Assembly: GCA_934234055.1 (NCBI GenBank)
Contig: CAKQGY010000006.1
Span: 22,018 to 86,017, forward strand
DNA: 64,000 nt
Origin: an uncultured Alphaproteobacteria bacterium
Lineage (GTDB): Bacteria > Pseudomonadota > Alphaproteobacteria > CAAHEQ01 > UBA3637
Reading direction: 5' to 3'
A model generated the notes under the pieces. The model was not told where the DNA came from and made no database searches. It worked only from the letters and a program-made list of their open reading frames with translations. Below, in pieces: positions 49,268 through 57,376 of this stretch (position 1 is the stretch's first letter; every line of letters starts with the position of its first letter). The translations under genes were made by a program, and so were the position numbers.

Positions 49268-50434
49268 GTGCGGTTTCTTGTGGGATTATGCGTGTTCTTG
49301 TTATCTGCGCCGGTTTGGGCTGCCCAACCGACACAGGCGGATTTACGTCGTTTGGAACAGCAAATTCAACAGGAAAAACAAGCCGGCGAAGTCAGTGGTC
49401 GCAAGGCGGCTGAAATGTCCGGTGAGGTTAAAACGGTTCAGCGGCAGATTGTCCAACTGGCCAAAACGGTTCGGGAAAAGGAAGATGATCTGACTCGCCT
49501 GGAAAAGCGCCAAGCGCAAACAGTGGCACGCCAAAAAGAGTTGACGCAAAAGCTCAATTTGACGAACAAGCAACTGGTCCAGATTATGTCTGGTATGCAG
49601 ACTTTGGCTTTGCGTCCGTCGGAATTGGCCTATATGCGGTCAGAGACGCCGCTTAATATGCTTCGCAGCCGTATGGTTATGGGATACAGCGTGCCGATTA
49701 TCAACGGGACGAATCGCCAGGTGCGTCAGGATTTAGCTGAATTATCGCGCCTGAATACAGACTTGCAGACTCAGATTATCCGCATAAAATCCACGCGTAA
49801 TCAGCTGTCGGAACAATCTAACCAGATGGATCGTCTGTTGCAACAAAAATCTCTATTGCAGGCTCAGTATCAGGTTTCTCAACAACAATCCCAAGCCCGT
49901 GTTAAAGACTTGGGCGCTCAGGCTCGAGATATCAAGGATTTATTGGCTAAACTGGAACAGGAAAAGAAATATCAGGCGGCTCAAAATGCTATGCGTCGCA
50001 CACAAAACAACAGGCCTGCATTCAAGCAAGCGCCTTTGGATAACGGTGCTTTTGCCCGAGCCTATGGCCGGTTGCCTTATCCGCTGCACGGCACGACGGT
50101 GGCACATTTCGGGGATACGATGGTTGGCGGTGCACATACCAAGGGAATCACTATTTCGGGTCGTCCGTCGGCGCGTGTGATTGCACCGTTTGACGGAATG
50201 GTGTTGTTTGCGGGACCCTTCAAAAATTATGGTGAGTTGGTGATTTTGGATCATGGCGATGATTATCTGGTGTTGTTGGCGGGTATGGATCATATTACGA
50301 CTGCTGTCGGGCAAGAAGTTTTGGCCGGTGAGCCGATTGGTCAGGTCAAATCCGCTCGCCCTGAGCTGTATCTGGAAATTCGTAAATCCGGCCAGGCCAT
50401 AGATCCTGAACCATGGTTTTCAAAAAACAGTTAG
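49268..50434 (+). CDS. EnvC-like murein hydrolase activator
   Basis: 388 aa from GTG 49268, 4 bases after gpmI. Signal peptide FLVGLCVFLLSAPVWA. Residues about 20-240 are a long Gln/Arg/Leu coiled coil. A C-terminal LytM (M23) domain follows (GITISGRPSARVIAPFDGMVLFAGPFKNYGE in parts). The zinc ligands of active LytM enzymes are missing (no HGRGVD, and LYLEIRK where LHFEIR is expected), as in EnvC, which activates amidases instead of cutting peptidoglycan. Role: periplasmic cell-division factor. Confidence 0.9.
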   Translation: MRFLVGLCVFLLSAPVWAAQPTQADLRRLEQQIQQEKQAGEVSGRKAAEMSGEVKTVQRQIVQLAKTVREKEDDLTRLEKRQAQTVARQKELTQKLNLTNKQLVQIMSGMQTLALRPSELAYMRSETPLNMLRSRMVMGYSVPIINGTNRQVRQDLAELSRLNTDLQTQIIRIKSTRNQLSEQSNQMDRLLQQKSLLQAQYQVSQQQSQARVKDLGAQARDIKDLLAKLEQEKKYQAAQNAMRRTQNNRPAFKQAPLDNGAFARAYGRLPYPLHGTTVAHFGDTMVGGAHTKGITISGRPSARVIAPFDGMVLFAGPFKNYGELVILDHGDDYLVLLAGMDHITTAVGQEVLAGEPIGQVKSARPELYLEIRKSGQAIDPEPWFSKNS

Positions 50435-50446
50435 AAAGGAATTTAA

Positions 50447-51781
50447 ATGAAACAAGTAAAATGGACAGTGTTGGTATTAGGTATGCTTTTGTTTTCTGGA
50501 GCTGCTTTGGCACTTCCCAAATCGGCCGTTAAACCCGAGCAGACCAAAGACCCTTATGAGTTGATGGAGTTATTTGGAGCCGTCTATGATGCTGTCAAGA
50601 CCGACTATGTAGAAGAAACCGATGATCAAAAATTGGTTGAAGCCGCCATCAACGGTATGCTGACATCATTGGATCCGCATTCGGGCTATATGGATGCCGA
50701 GTCATATGATGATATGGAAACTCAGACCAAGGGTGAATTCGGCGGTTTGGGGATTGAAATTACCGCGGACAAAGGCTTTGTGCGGGTGATGTCGCCGATT
50801 GATGATACACCGGCATTCAAGGCCGGCCTGCAAACCGGTGATTATATCACCCACATTGACGGCTTGTCGGTTGCGGGATTGTCGCTGAACGACGCGGTAA
50901 AGAAGATGCGGGGTAAGCCCGGGACCGAAGTTACCTTGACTATTTCCCGCCAAGAGAAAGAGCCGTTTGATGTCACTTTAAAACGGGCGATTATCAAGGT
51001 TAAACCCGTCAAATATGAGGTCAAAGGCAATGTCGGCTATATTCGGATCGTATCATTTAGTGAAACAACGGCCGATATGACGAAAAAAGCAGTCTTGGAG
51101 TTGACCAAAAAAATCGGTAAAGATAAAATCCACGGTTTGATTTTGGACTTGCGAAACAACCCCGGCGGTCTGTTGGATCAGGCGGTTGCTGTTTGTGATT
51201 TATTCTTGGACGGCGGCGAGATTGTCTCTACCCGTTCGCGTCGTCCCGAGGATACAATGCGCTTTTCGGCCGGTAAAGGCGATATGACGAATGGCCTGCC
51301 TATTGTGGTGATTATCAACGAAGGATCGGCTTCGGCCTCCGAAATCGTATCCGGTGCGTTGCAAGATCATCATCGGGCATTGCTGGTGGGCTTAAAGTCT
51401 TTTGGCAAAGGGTCTGTTCAGACGATTCGTTCTATCCCGGGTTTTGGCGGAATTCGTATGACAACGGCGCGGTATTATACGCCGTCGGGCAAGTCTATTC
51501 AAGCCAAAGGGATTGAGCCCGACATCGTGATTCCGCGTGCCAAGATTGAGGAACAGGCCGTCATTGCGGGGTTTGCCGAAAGTAATTTGCCCGAAGCTAT
51601 TTCGGCCGAGGTCGGTAAGAAAGCCAGTGAGACGGACAAAATTAAAACAAAAAAAGTGGCCGAGACCTTGAAAAAGAAATCCGAATTGGACAAGAATACG
51701 GACGACGACAAAGCGGATTATCAACTGGATCGCGCCATGGATATTTTACAGGCTGTTTTTTTGATGCAGCACAAAGATTAA
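50447..51781 (+). CDS. ctpA: carboxy-terminal processing protease (S41)
   Basis: 444 aa. Signal peptide (WTVLVLGMLLFSGAALA), a PDZ domain around residues 90-170 (GGLGIEITADKGFVRVMSPI, GLQTGDYITHIDG), and the S41 protease core. The Ser/Lys dyad is Ser in EGSASASEIVSGAL near 293 and Lys in GLKSFGKGSVQT near 320. Periplasmic protease that trims C-termini. A Lys/Asp-rich stretch near the C-terminus (KKKSELDKNTDDDK) follows. AAAGGAAT precedes the ATG. The adjacent position to an EnvC-like gene is common in alphaproteobacteria. Confidence 0.95.
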   Translation: MKQVKWTVLVLGMLLFSGAALALPKSAVKPEQTKDPYELMELFGAVYDAVKTDYVEETDDQKLVEAAINGMLTSLDPHSGYMDAESYDDMETQTKGEFGGLGIEITADKGFVRVMSPIDDTPAFKAGLQTGDYITHIDGLSVAGLSLNDAVKKMRGKPGTEVTLTISRQEKEPFDVTLKRAIIKVKPVKYEVKGNVGYIRIVSFSETTADMTKKAVLELTKKIGKDKIHGLILDLRNNPGGLLDQAVAVCDLFLDGGEIVSTRSRRPEDTMRFSAGKGDMTNGLPIVVIINEGSASASEIVSGALQDHHRALLVGLKSFGKGSVQTIRSIPGFGGIRMTTARYYTPSGKSIQAKGIEPDIVIPRAKIEEQAVIAGFAESNLPEAISAEVGKKASETDKIKTKKVAETLKKKSELDKNTDDDKADYQLDRAMDILQAVFLMQHKD

Positions 51782-51794
51782 AGGAGAACGGGTT

Positions 51795-52274
51795 TTGACG
51801 AAAGGCTATCGCCCGAATGTGGGCATGATGATTATCAACGCGGACAAAAAGATTCTGATGGGAACGCGCGTTCATTCCGAAGGGCAACCTTATCGCTGCC
51901 AAATGCCCCAGGGTGGCATTGACAAAGGCGAAAAACCTCATGAGGCTGTCTATCGTGAAATGCGTGAAGAGGTGGGATTACATCCTCAGGATGTTCGATT
52001 TATCGCTTCAACGCGCAAGTGGTATAAGTATGACCTGCCTGAAACAGCGCGCAAAAAACGCTCTATTCGCGGCCAACGGCAAAAGTGGTTTTTGTTTTTA
52101 TTGGTGTCGCCGGATGATCATATCAATCTGACAGCAGACAAGTTCCAAGAGTTCTCGGGCTATCAGTGGATGGATCTGGACGCGATTTTGGATACGGTTA
52201 TTCCGTTTAAACGCGCGGTGTATCAAGCGGTCATTGACGAATTCCGCCCCTATATCGAGCGCTTGAAATTATAG
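51795..52274 (+). CDS. rppH: RppH, RNA pyrophosphohydrolase
   Basis: 159 aa from TTG 51795, with GGAGAACGGG upstream. The Nudix box covers residues about 40-62 (GGIDKGEKPHEAVYREMREE). N-terminal YRPNVGMMIINADKKILMGTR (in parts) and WYKYDLPE are RppH signatures. It removes pyrophosphate from mRNA 5' ends and so starts decay. Last gene of the gpmI/EnvC/ctpA/rppH run. Confidence 0.95.
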   Translation: MTKGYRPNVGMMIINADKKILMGTRVHSEGQPYRCQMPQGGIDKGEKPHEAVYREMREEVGLHPQDVRFIASTRKWYKYDLPETARKKRSIRGQRQKWFLFLLVSPDDHINLTADKFQEFSGYQWMDLDAILDTVIPFKRAVYQAVIDEFRPYIERLKL

Positions 52275-52506
52275 AGAAATATCTCATCTACCCTTTTTTC
52301 ATGTCATTCCTTGCCACGCCGGTGGGGGGGCTCACCGGTTGCCATACGCCTCTTCCCTGTTATTCCGAGAGGGGCAGGGAACCTGATACCGAAGATCCAT
52401 AGTTATGCAATTCCTCATGTTATTGCAAGGCAACTTTGTCGCCGCGACAATCCATACCCCCCCCTAAAAAAAGAGGAATAATCTTCTCCGATAAGTCTCC
52501 CACGCC
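52275..52506. repeat. intergenic repeat region
   Basis: No gene. 52389-52414 (CCGAAGATCCATAGTTATG..) nearly matches 62061-62087 and shares its core with 57235-57247. It also contains a G7 run and a C7 run. I take it as a copy of a dispersed intergenic repeat. Confidence 0.5.
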
Positions 52507-52779
52507 CTATTTTAAGACGCATTTTCCGTCTTTCATCTCGCGATTAGAACATTTATCACATCCTTCCTTAGATGTCTCAATCGCATAATCGTAGTCACAA
52601 GAAGAGCAAGTACCTTTACTGCTTCTAAACCGCTTCTTAGGACATTCTTTCAGAGCGCAATTCCCATTATCCAGCATTATGCGATTAGAGCATTTATGGC
52701 ATTCAGCTTCGTCTGTGGAGATGCCATTGATAATGTTGCAAGAACGACAAGCTCCGTTTCGGTTGCCTTTACTCCACGA
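52507..52779 (-). pseudogene. decayed 3' end of a Cys-rich surface protein gene
   Basis: In one minus-strand frame ending at TAG 52507 the codons read ACRSCNIINGISTDEAEC, HKCSNRIMLDNGNCALKEC, GTCSSCDYDYAIETSKEGCD and KCSNREMKDGKCVLK. This is the Cys-rich C-terminal repeat style of the prepilin-like proteins in this window. There is no start or pilin N-terminus: upstream sequence is at once the terminator of the neighbouring gene. So only a 3' fragment remains. Confidence 0.7.
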
Positions 52780-52808
52780 AAAAACACCGGCCGAAACCGG
52801 TGTTTTTC
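52779..52808. terminator. bidirectional terminator
   Basis: AACACCGG (52783-52790) pairs with CCGGTGTT (52797-52804), flanked by A-run and T-run, at the end of 52828-53529. Confidence 0.85.
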
Positions 52809-52827
52809 GTCTCCTTGTCTGTATATC

Positions 52828-53529
52828 CTAGCGTGTATGTTGTCGCATACGCATACGTTGCTCCAAAATCCGCTGCTCGGTCATTTGCTGCTGCGTGGAT
52901 TTTTTTGTCTGACTTTTTTCCAGGTTTTGATCGCTTTTATCCTCGGCTTTTTGCGCATGAATAGTATCGGCCGGTTTCGAATGCTCGCGCAGCATTTTAT
53001 TCATCACCGAGTCGAAATGCCGTCCCGTCTCTTTGGCCAGCACTTTGGCATTGCGTGCCAAATCCGTGCTGACATCGGCAATATTATTGCCCACAGCACC
53101 GTCGTGTCCGGCACTTGCCATCATTTTCATACCGTTTTGCGACCGCCCGGCCTGAATCTCAATCATAGCGTCTTTGGTGGTGGCCGAGGCCTTTTGCTCT
53201 GTCAAATGTTTAATATCTTCTTGGATGCGTTGCCGCGCGTGCTCCATTTTTTTTAGCCGCTCGGCATCCTGAGCCAGCATTTGCTTTTTCAAGCCTTCCC
53301 GCCGTGCCTGATCCATTTTCTTTTTCAATTGATCGGGATCTTTTTCGCGTTGAATATCCGAAAGCAGTTTATTGCGCCGTGCCTGCATAATACGATTGCG
53401 TGCTTGGCGTTGCCGATCTTCAAGATTTAAAGGCCGACTTTGCCGCGTTTGAGCCACTTGGGCTGCACCGGTGCGATAAGTGTATTTGCGACGTGTGCGT
53501 TCACGAACATCTCTTACATTATCAGTCAT
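52828..53529 (-). CDS. charged coiled-coil hypothetical protein
   Basis: 233 aa from ATG 53529 (AAAGGAGGTAAAGGCT). Arg/Lys/Gln-rich and almost entirely helical (RQRQARNRIMQARRNKLL, DQLKKKMDQARREGLKKQ), with a less charged stretch in the middle (MMASAGHDGAVGNNIADVS). No signal peptide, membrane segment or known domain. The basic N-terminus may bind nucleic acid or membrane. Monocistronic, divergent from the moxR operon. Confidence 0.7.
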   Translation of the reverse strand: MTDNVRDVRERTRRKYTYRTGAAQVAQTRQSRPLNLEDRQRQARNRIMQARRNKLLSDIQREKDPDQLKKKMDQARREGLKKQMLAQDAERLKKMEHARQRIQEDIKHLTEQKASATTKDAMIEIQAGRSQNGMKMMASAGHDGAVGNNIADVSTDLARNAKVLAKETGRHFDSVMNKMLREHSKPADTIHAQKAEDKSDQNLEKSQTKKSTQQQMTEQRILEQRMRMRQHTR

Positions 53530-53591
53530 AGCCTTTACCTCCTTTATACTTACAGTTTAGCATAAAAATGATTTTTTGTCCAGAAAAAGAA

Positions 53592-53620
53592 TTGCAATTC
53601 GCCGGAAAAGACTGTATAGT
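53592..53620 (+). promoter_or_regulatory. promoter of moxR operon
   Basis: TTGCAA 53592-53597, 17-base spacer, TATAGT 53615-53620, about 30 bases before the ATG. Confidence 0.65.
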
Positions 53621-53652
53621 AAGAAAAGAATAATTTCAACAGAGGATAAAAA

Positions 53653-54615
53653 ATGACTCAAATCAGAGATAATTTTACAGCACTGCAAAGCTATATGAAT
53701 ACCCAAATCATCGGGCAAGAGGACTTGGTTCAGAAATTATTATTGACCTTGCTGTGCGGGGGGCATATGTTGGTAGAGGGCTTGCCGGGCTTGGCCAAGA
53801 CTAAGGCGATTAAAGTGCTGTCGCGTTGTATTGATGCCGGGTCGCAGCGGATTCAATTCACGCCGGATCTGCTGCCGTCGGATATTACGGGTAGCGATGT
53901 GTATCGTCCCGAGATGAATTGCTTTGCGTTCAAAAAGGGGCCTATCTTTAATAACCTGATTTTGGCTGATGAAATCAACCGTGCACCGGCCAAGGTTCAG
54001 TCAGCCTTGCTGGAAGCCATGGGCGAATCACAGGTGACGGTAGGGAACGAGACTTATTTATTACCGGATCTGTTTATGGTGATGGCTACGCAAAACCCGA
54101 TTGAGCAAGAGGGAACCTATAACTTGCCCGAAGCGCAACTAGATCGGTTTTTAATGTATGTCAAAATCAATTATCCCAGTGTTGATGCCGAGCGCAAGAT
54201 TCTGAAATTGATTCAAAAAGAGGAGAAAAAAGAGGCCGCCGAGCCGTTTGACAAGATTAAACAAGAACAAATCTTTCAAGCCCGTCGCGAAGTTCTGGAC
54301 ATTTACATGGCGCCCGAGCTGGAAGAATACCTGGTTCAATTCATTATGGCGACTCGCAAGCCTGAAGCATACGGGGCCGAGTTTGCTAATTTGCTGAAAT
54401 ACGGAGCCAGTCCGCGTGGCACGATTGCACTGGACATTGTGGCGCGGGCTTCGGCTTGGCTGGGCGGTCAGGACTATGTCGAGCCCAAAGATATTCAATC
54501 GGCGATTCTGGATGTTTTACGGCACCGTGTGATTTTGACTTTTGAGGCAAAATCTGCCCGCCTGACGACCGATGATGTGCTGAAAAAACTGATGGCGCGT
54601 GTGCCCATCCCCTAG
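53653..54615 (+). CDS. MoxR-family AAA+ ATPase
   Basis: 320 aa. Walker A EGLPGLAKT near residues 42-50, Walker B LILADEINRAPAKVQ, sensor 1 VMATQNPIEQEGTYNLPEAQLDRF (in parts), and a C-terminal lid with YGASPRGT. MoxR ATPases act as chaperones that load metal or assemble complexes together with DUF58 and vWA proteins. AGGATAAAAA precedes the ATG. First gene of a four-gene operon. Confidence 0.95.
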   Translation: MTQIRDNFTALQSYMNTQIIGQEDLVQKLLLTLLCGGHMLVEGLPGLAKTKAIKVLSRCIDAGSQRIQFTPDLLPSDITGSDVYRPEMNCFAFKKGPIFNNLILADEINRAPAKVQSALLEAMGESQVTVGNETYLLPDLFMVMATQNPIEQEGTYNLPEAQLDRFLMYVKINYPSVDAERKILKLIQKEEKKEAAEPFDKIKQEQIFQARREVLDIYMAPELEEYLVQFIMATRKPEAYGAEFANLLKYGASPRGTIALDIVARASAWLGGQDYVEPKDIQSAILDVLRHRVILTFEAKSARLTTDDVLKKLMARVPIP

Positions 54616-54629
54616 ATTCCGAGGCTTGA

Positions 54630-55544
54630 ATGAAATCATATAGTCCGGTTGAAATAGATCGCACCAGTTTGTTGGCCTTAAAGGCTTTAACGGCGGGTCA
54701 GTCGCTTCCGGACAGCCACATGCGCGTTTATACCGGCAATGGCGAGGCTCCATCGCCATTCCGCACACGAGGTCTGGATTTTCAAGAGATTCGTGCCTAT
54801 CAACCCGGTGATGATATCCGGCAAATAGATTGGAAAGCAACCGCCAAGCATGGCAAACCTTATACCAAACTGTATACCGACGAGAAAGAGCGCCCCGTCT
54901 ATTTTGTGTGTGATTTGCGGGGCGGTATGCGATTCGCCTCGCACGGTGTGTTCAAGTCTGTGATTGCTGCGCGTTTAACAATGTTCCTGGCGTGGCTGGC
55001 GGGACGCAAGCGCGATCGAATCGGTGCTGTGATTATCCTGCCTGATGAGGTGCGTTCGGTGGAATTGACTTCCTCCCAAGGACCCGAGGCCGTTTTGGAA
55101 GAATTGGTGCGGGGCGGGGCTCCTGTCCCCGACTCACCGGATACGATAACATTGACGCGGGCATTGGCCGAGTTGGCTCCGGTGGTCAAGACAGGGTCTA
55201 TGATTTTTGTTCTCAGTGATTTTAATGATTTTACCCCCGAATCAGCCGAGATACTGCACCGGATCAGTGCGCGCCGAACAATTTCCCTGATTCGGATTTA
55301 TGATGCCCTGGAAGCCGAGTTGCCCGCAGGCAGTTGGCCGATTACGGACGGGCGCACGCCGGCTGTGGCTCGGGTCTCAACCGGTCGTCAACGCAAGTAT
55401 GCCGAGGCTTTCCAAAAGCAGGTTCAATTTATTGAACAAACCGTGCGCAAGAACGGATGGGGCTATTTGGCCGTTCAAACCATCGACGATTACCTAAAAA
55501 AGCTCAACCGATTTACCGAGGTGCCCTATGACTCAGACCGTTGA
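54630..55544 (+). CDS. DUF58 domain protein
   Basis: 304 aa. The DUF58 signature is clear: FRTRGLDFQEIRAYQPGDD, then IRQIDWKATAKHGKPYTKLY, followed by a vWA-like fold (VYFVCDLRGGMRF, MIFVLSDFNDF). The usual Asp-x-Ser-x-Ser metal site is replaced (DLRGGM). Partner of MoxR ATPases. 14 bases after moxR; the C-terminus overlaps the next gene by 17 bases. Confidence 0.92.
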   Translation: MKSYSPVEIDRTSLLALKALTAGQSLPDSHMRVYTGNGEAPSPFRTRGLDFQEIRAYQPGDDIRQIDWKATAKHGKPYTKLYTDEKERPVYFVCDLRGGMRFASHGVFKSVIAARLTMFLAWLAGRKRDRIGAVIILPDEVRSVELTSSQGPEAVLEELVRGGAPVPDSPDTITLTRALAELAPVVKTGSMIFVLSDFNDFTPESAEILHRISARRTISLIRIYDALEAELPAGSWPITDGRTPAVARVSTGRQRKYAEAFQKQVQFIEQTVRKNGWGYLAVQTIDDYLKKLNRFTEVPYDSDR

Positions 55545-56007
55545 CTTGTCGGGACTTCGTGATATTCATCAGCCGATTGTGCCGTCGTGGTGGCCGTTGG
55601 CCGGGGGGTGGTGGCTGCTGCTGGGCGGATTATTGTTGGGTGGTTTGCTGTGCGGTGGCCTTTTCGTCTATTGGTATACCCGCCCGCGCCAGTATGCCCT
55701 GCGAGCCTTAAAGCGCATTTTTGAAACCGAGTATAATGCGGTTTTGCTGAGTCGGCGTATATCGCTTTTGCTCAAACAAGTGGTGCTGTCCCGCCGGTTG
55801 ACCGAGATTATCGCCTCGGATAAAGAGTGGCGCACTTATTTGAAAACGCGCACCGGCGGAGCTTTTTCCCCGGCACAGTTGAAATTACTGACAAACGCCA
55901 TATATATGTCTGAAAAATCGGATATTCCCGTTGACAAAAGGGCGTTATATCAAGCCACTCGTTCAGCCATTCAATTTTTATTCAAAGGAGAAAAACATGG
56001 ATATTAA
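55528..56007 (+). CDS. DUF4381 domain protein
   Basis: 159 aa. One membrane helix after the start (WWLLLGGLLLGGLLCGGLFVYWY), preceded by LRDIHQPIVPSWWPLAGGWW, the standard DUF4381 opening. The cytoplasmic domain has ALRALKRIFETEYN and a helical end. In MoxR operons this protein sits between DUF58 and the vWA genes. Its 3' end overlaps the TerB-like gene by 11 bases. Confidence 0.9.
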   Translation: MTQTVDLSGLRDIHQPIVPSWWPLAGGWWLLLGGLLLGGLLCGGLFVYWYTRPRQYALRALKRIFETEYNAVLLSRRISLLLKQVVLSRRLTEIIASDKEWRTYLKTRTGGAFSPAQLKLLTNAIYMSEKSDIPVDKRALYQATRSAIQFLFKGEKHGY

Positions 56008-56818
56008 AGTTCAACAATTACAAGAAGCCGTCGCTTTACTCAACCAAGGTCGCCAACCGGCTTTACAGACCGTTCCGGTTCCGCCTCCGCCGCCGGCTGT
56101 TGCTCAGGTGATGACCCAATTTAACGAACTTAACAGCGGAATTTCCGTTCTGGTGTCCATGAGTTATCAATCCATCAGCGGTAATAAAAAAGATCGTGAC
56201 ATTTTGATTCGGCGCGTGATTCACAGCCAAGGATCCTATTATATTGATGGCGTGGCGATGGATATTCGGGCGCCGCGCTTGATTAAAGTGTCCAATATCA
56301 GTTCTATTCGCGACATTGGTTCGGGCAAAGTGTATACGGATCCGTATGCCTTTTTACGTGATCGACTGGGTGTATCGGTGGCGTCGCCCCATACTTCCGA
56401 GACTTTGGCCGGCACGCCGACTTTGGGCCCTGCCGAAAAGAATGAATTTCCCAAGGTTCTGGAACGGTGTGCACACGAGATGACTGTGCTGATGTATCTG
56501 GTTGCGATTGACGGTGTCCGGCGCAAGTCTGAGCGTGACCGCGTGATTCGGTATGTGCAATCCCGCACAACGGATTTGCATTATGATGTCAAGGATTTGA
56601 ACGAGTATTTAATTTCCCTGGCTCCTGATGAGGAAAGTTTCACGGCGGCGTTGGCGCGTGTCTTGGCCAAGGACAAAGCCGTTGTCCAACCGTTTGTAGA
56701 GACGATTTTAGATGTGATTATGGCTGACGGGCATGTTGATGACAAAGAGCGCGCTTTCCTGATTCGGATTATGGATTTACTGGAACAAGACGGTTATGAT
56801 ATTGATCTGATGGTTTAG
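55997..56818 (+). CDS. hypothetical protein with TerB-like C-terminal domain
   Basis: 273 aa from ATG 55997 (AAAGGAG upstream); the frame extends 5' into DUF4381 but the start is clear. N-terminal region has a Pro-rich run (PVPPPPPAV); the middle is beta-rich (SYYIDGVAMDIRAPRLIKVS). The C-terminal third (VLMYLVAIDGVRRKSERDRV, ETILDVIMADGHVDDKERAF) has two Asp-containing helix-loops typical of TerB/DjlA-type metal-binding domains. It replaces the vWA genes that normally follow DUF4381. Role with the MoxR complex is inferred from operon position. Confidence 0.8.
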   Translation: MDIKVQQLQEAVALLNQGRQPALQTVPVPPPPPAVAQVMTQFNELNSGISVLVSMSYQSISGNKKDRDILIRRVIHSQGSYYIDGVAMDIRAPRLIKVSNISSIRDIGSGKVYTDPYAFLRDRLGVSVASPHTSETLAGTPTLGPAEKNEFPKVLERCAHEMTVLMYLVAIDGVRRKSERDRVIRYVQSRTTDLHYDVKDLNEYLISLAPDEESFTAALARVLAKDKAVVQPFVETILDVIMADGHVDDKERAFLIRIMDLLEQDGYDIDLMV

Positions 56819-56831
56819 GTGTATTTTTTTC

Positions 56832-56860
56832 TTGACATTTCATGAAAAAGTCTTTATACT
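56832..56860 (+). promoter_or_regulatory. promoter of rpmG
   Basis: TTGACA 56832-56837, 17-base spacer, TATACT 56855-56860. Confidence 0.8.
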
Positions 56861-56902
56861 GGCAAACAGTTTTCAAATAAAACTATAAAAAGGAATAAAA
56901 CA

Positions 56903-57070
56903 ATGGCAAAACCGACAACAATTAAGATCAAACTGGAAAGCAAGGCCGGAACAGGCACTTTCTATACAGCGAAGAAGAATCCTCGGACAAAAACGGAGAA
57001 GTTTTCTTTCCGTAAATACGACAAAAAGACTCGCAAGCACGAGGAATTCGGCGAAAAGAAGATCAAATAA
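56903..57070 (+). CDS. rpmG: 50S ribosomal protein L33
   Basis: 55 aa: MAKPTTIKIKLESKAG at the start, TFYTAKKNPRT in the middle and a Lys-rich end with RKYDKKTRKHEEF, all matching L33. It lacks the CxxC pairs of the zinc-binding form, as in most alphaproteobacteria. AAAAGGAAT precedes the ATG. Single gene with own promoter and terminator. Confidence 0.95.
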   Translation: MAKPTTIKIKLESKAGTGTFYTAKKNPRTKTEKFSFRKYDKKTRKHEEFGEKKIK

Positions 57071-57092
57071 TCTTTTCGGGTATTAAAGTTCA

Positions 57093-57124
57093 AGGCCACA
57101 GGTTTTCCCGTGGCCTTGTTTTTT
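57093..57124 (+). terminator. terminator of rpmG
   Basis: AGGCCAC pairs with GTGGCCT, followed by TGTTTTTTTT. Confidence 0.85.
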
Positions 57125-57338
57125 TTGCCCCATCATTTTTTTTTGCATGATTATTCCGGGTGTATAAAGGGATGCCCTTTGTTTTGGACAGGTTCGCTTC
57201 TGTGCTTGCTGTTTAAGGTTTGGGTGGAGTTGAGCCCGAAGAATCCATCAAGCAATAAGGCAGTTTGCCATGGCCACAGGGCGGGGGGAATCTCACCCTG
57301 TGGCTGCCATTATTATCCCCGACGGATACATCAAGACA
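57125..57338. repeat. intergenic repeat region
   Basis: No convincing gene. Contains AAGGTTTGGGTGGAGTTGAG (57215-57234), followed directly by CCCGAAGAATCCAT (57235-57248). Related pieces are at 62061-62087 and 62196-62215. Also an inverted pair CCACAGGG/CCCTGTGG around 57273-57304. Confidence 0.5.
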
Positions 57339-57361
57339 GGAAAAGTTAAACCAACTTTTCC
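57339..57361 (-). terminator. hairpin after the second prepilin-like gene
   Basis: GGAAAAGTT (57339-57347) and AACTTTTCC (57353-57361) form a perfect 9-bp stem downstream of the minus-strand gene. Confidence 0.6.
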
Positions 57362-57376
57362 GTTATCTTCACATAC

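Noticed and set aside
52696..53256. 186-codon frame antisense to 52828-53529
   Set aside because: Overlaps a terminator and a strongly supported gene on the other strand.
57110..57349. 79-codon frame downstream of rpmG
   Set aside because: Starts in the terminator of rpmG and covers a dispersed repeat.
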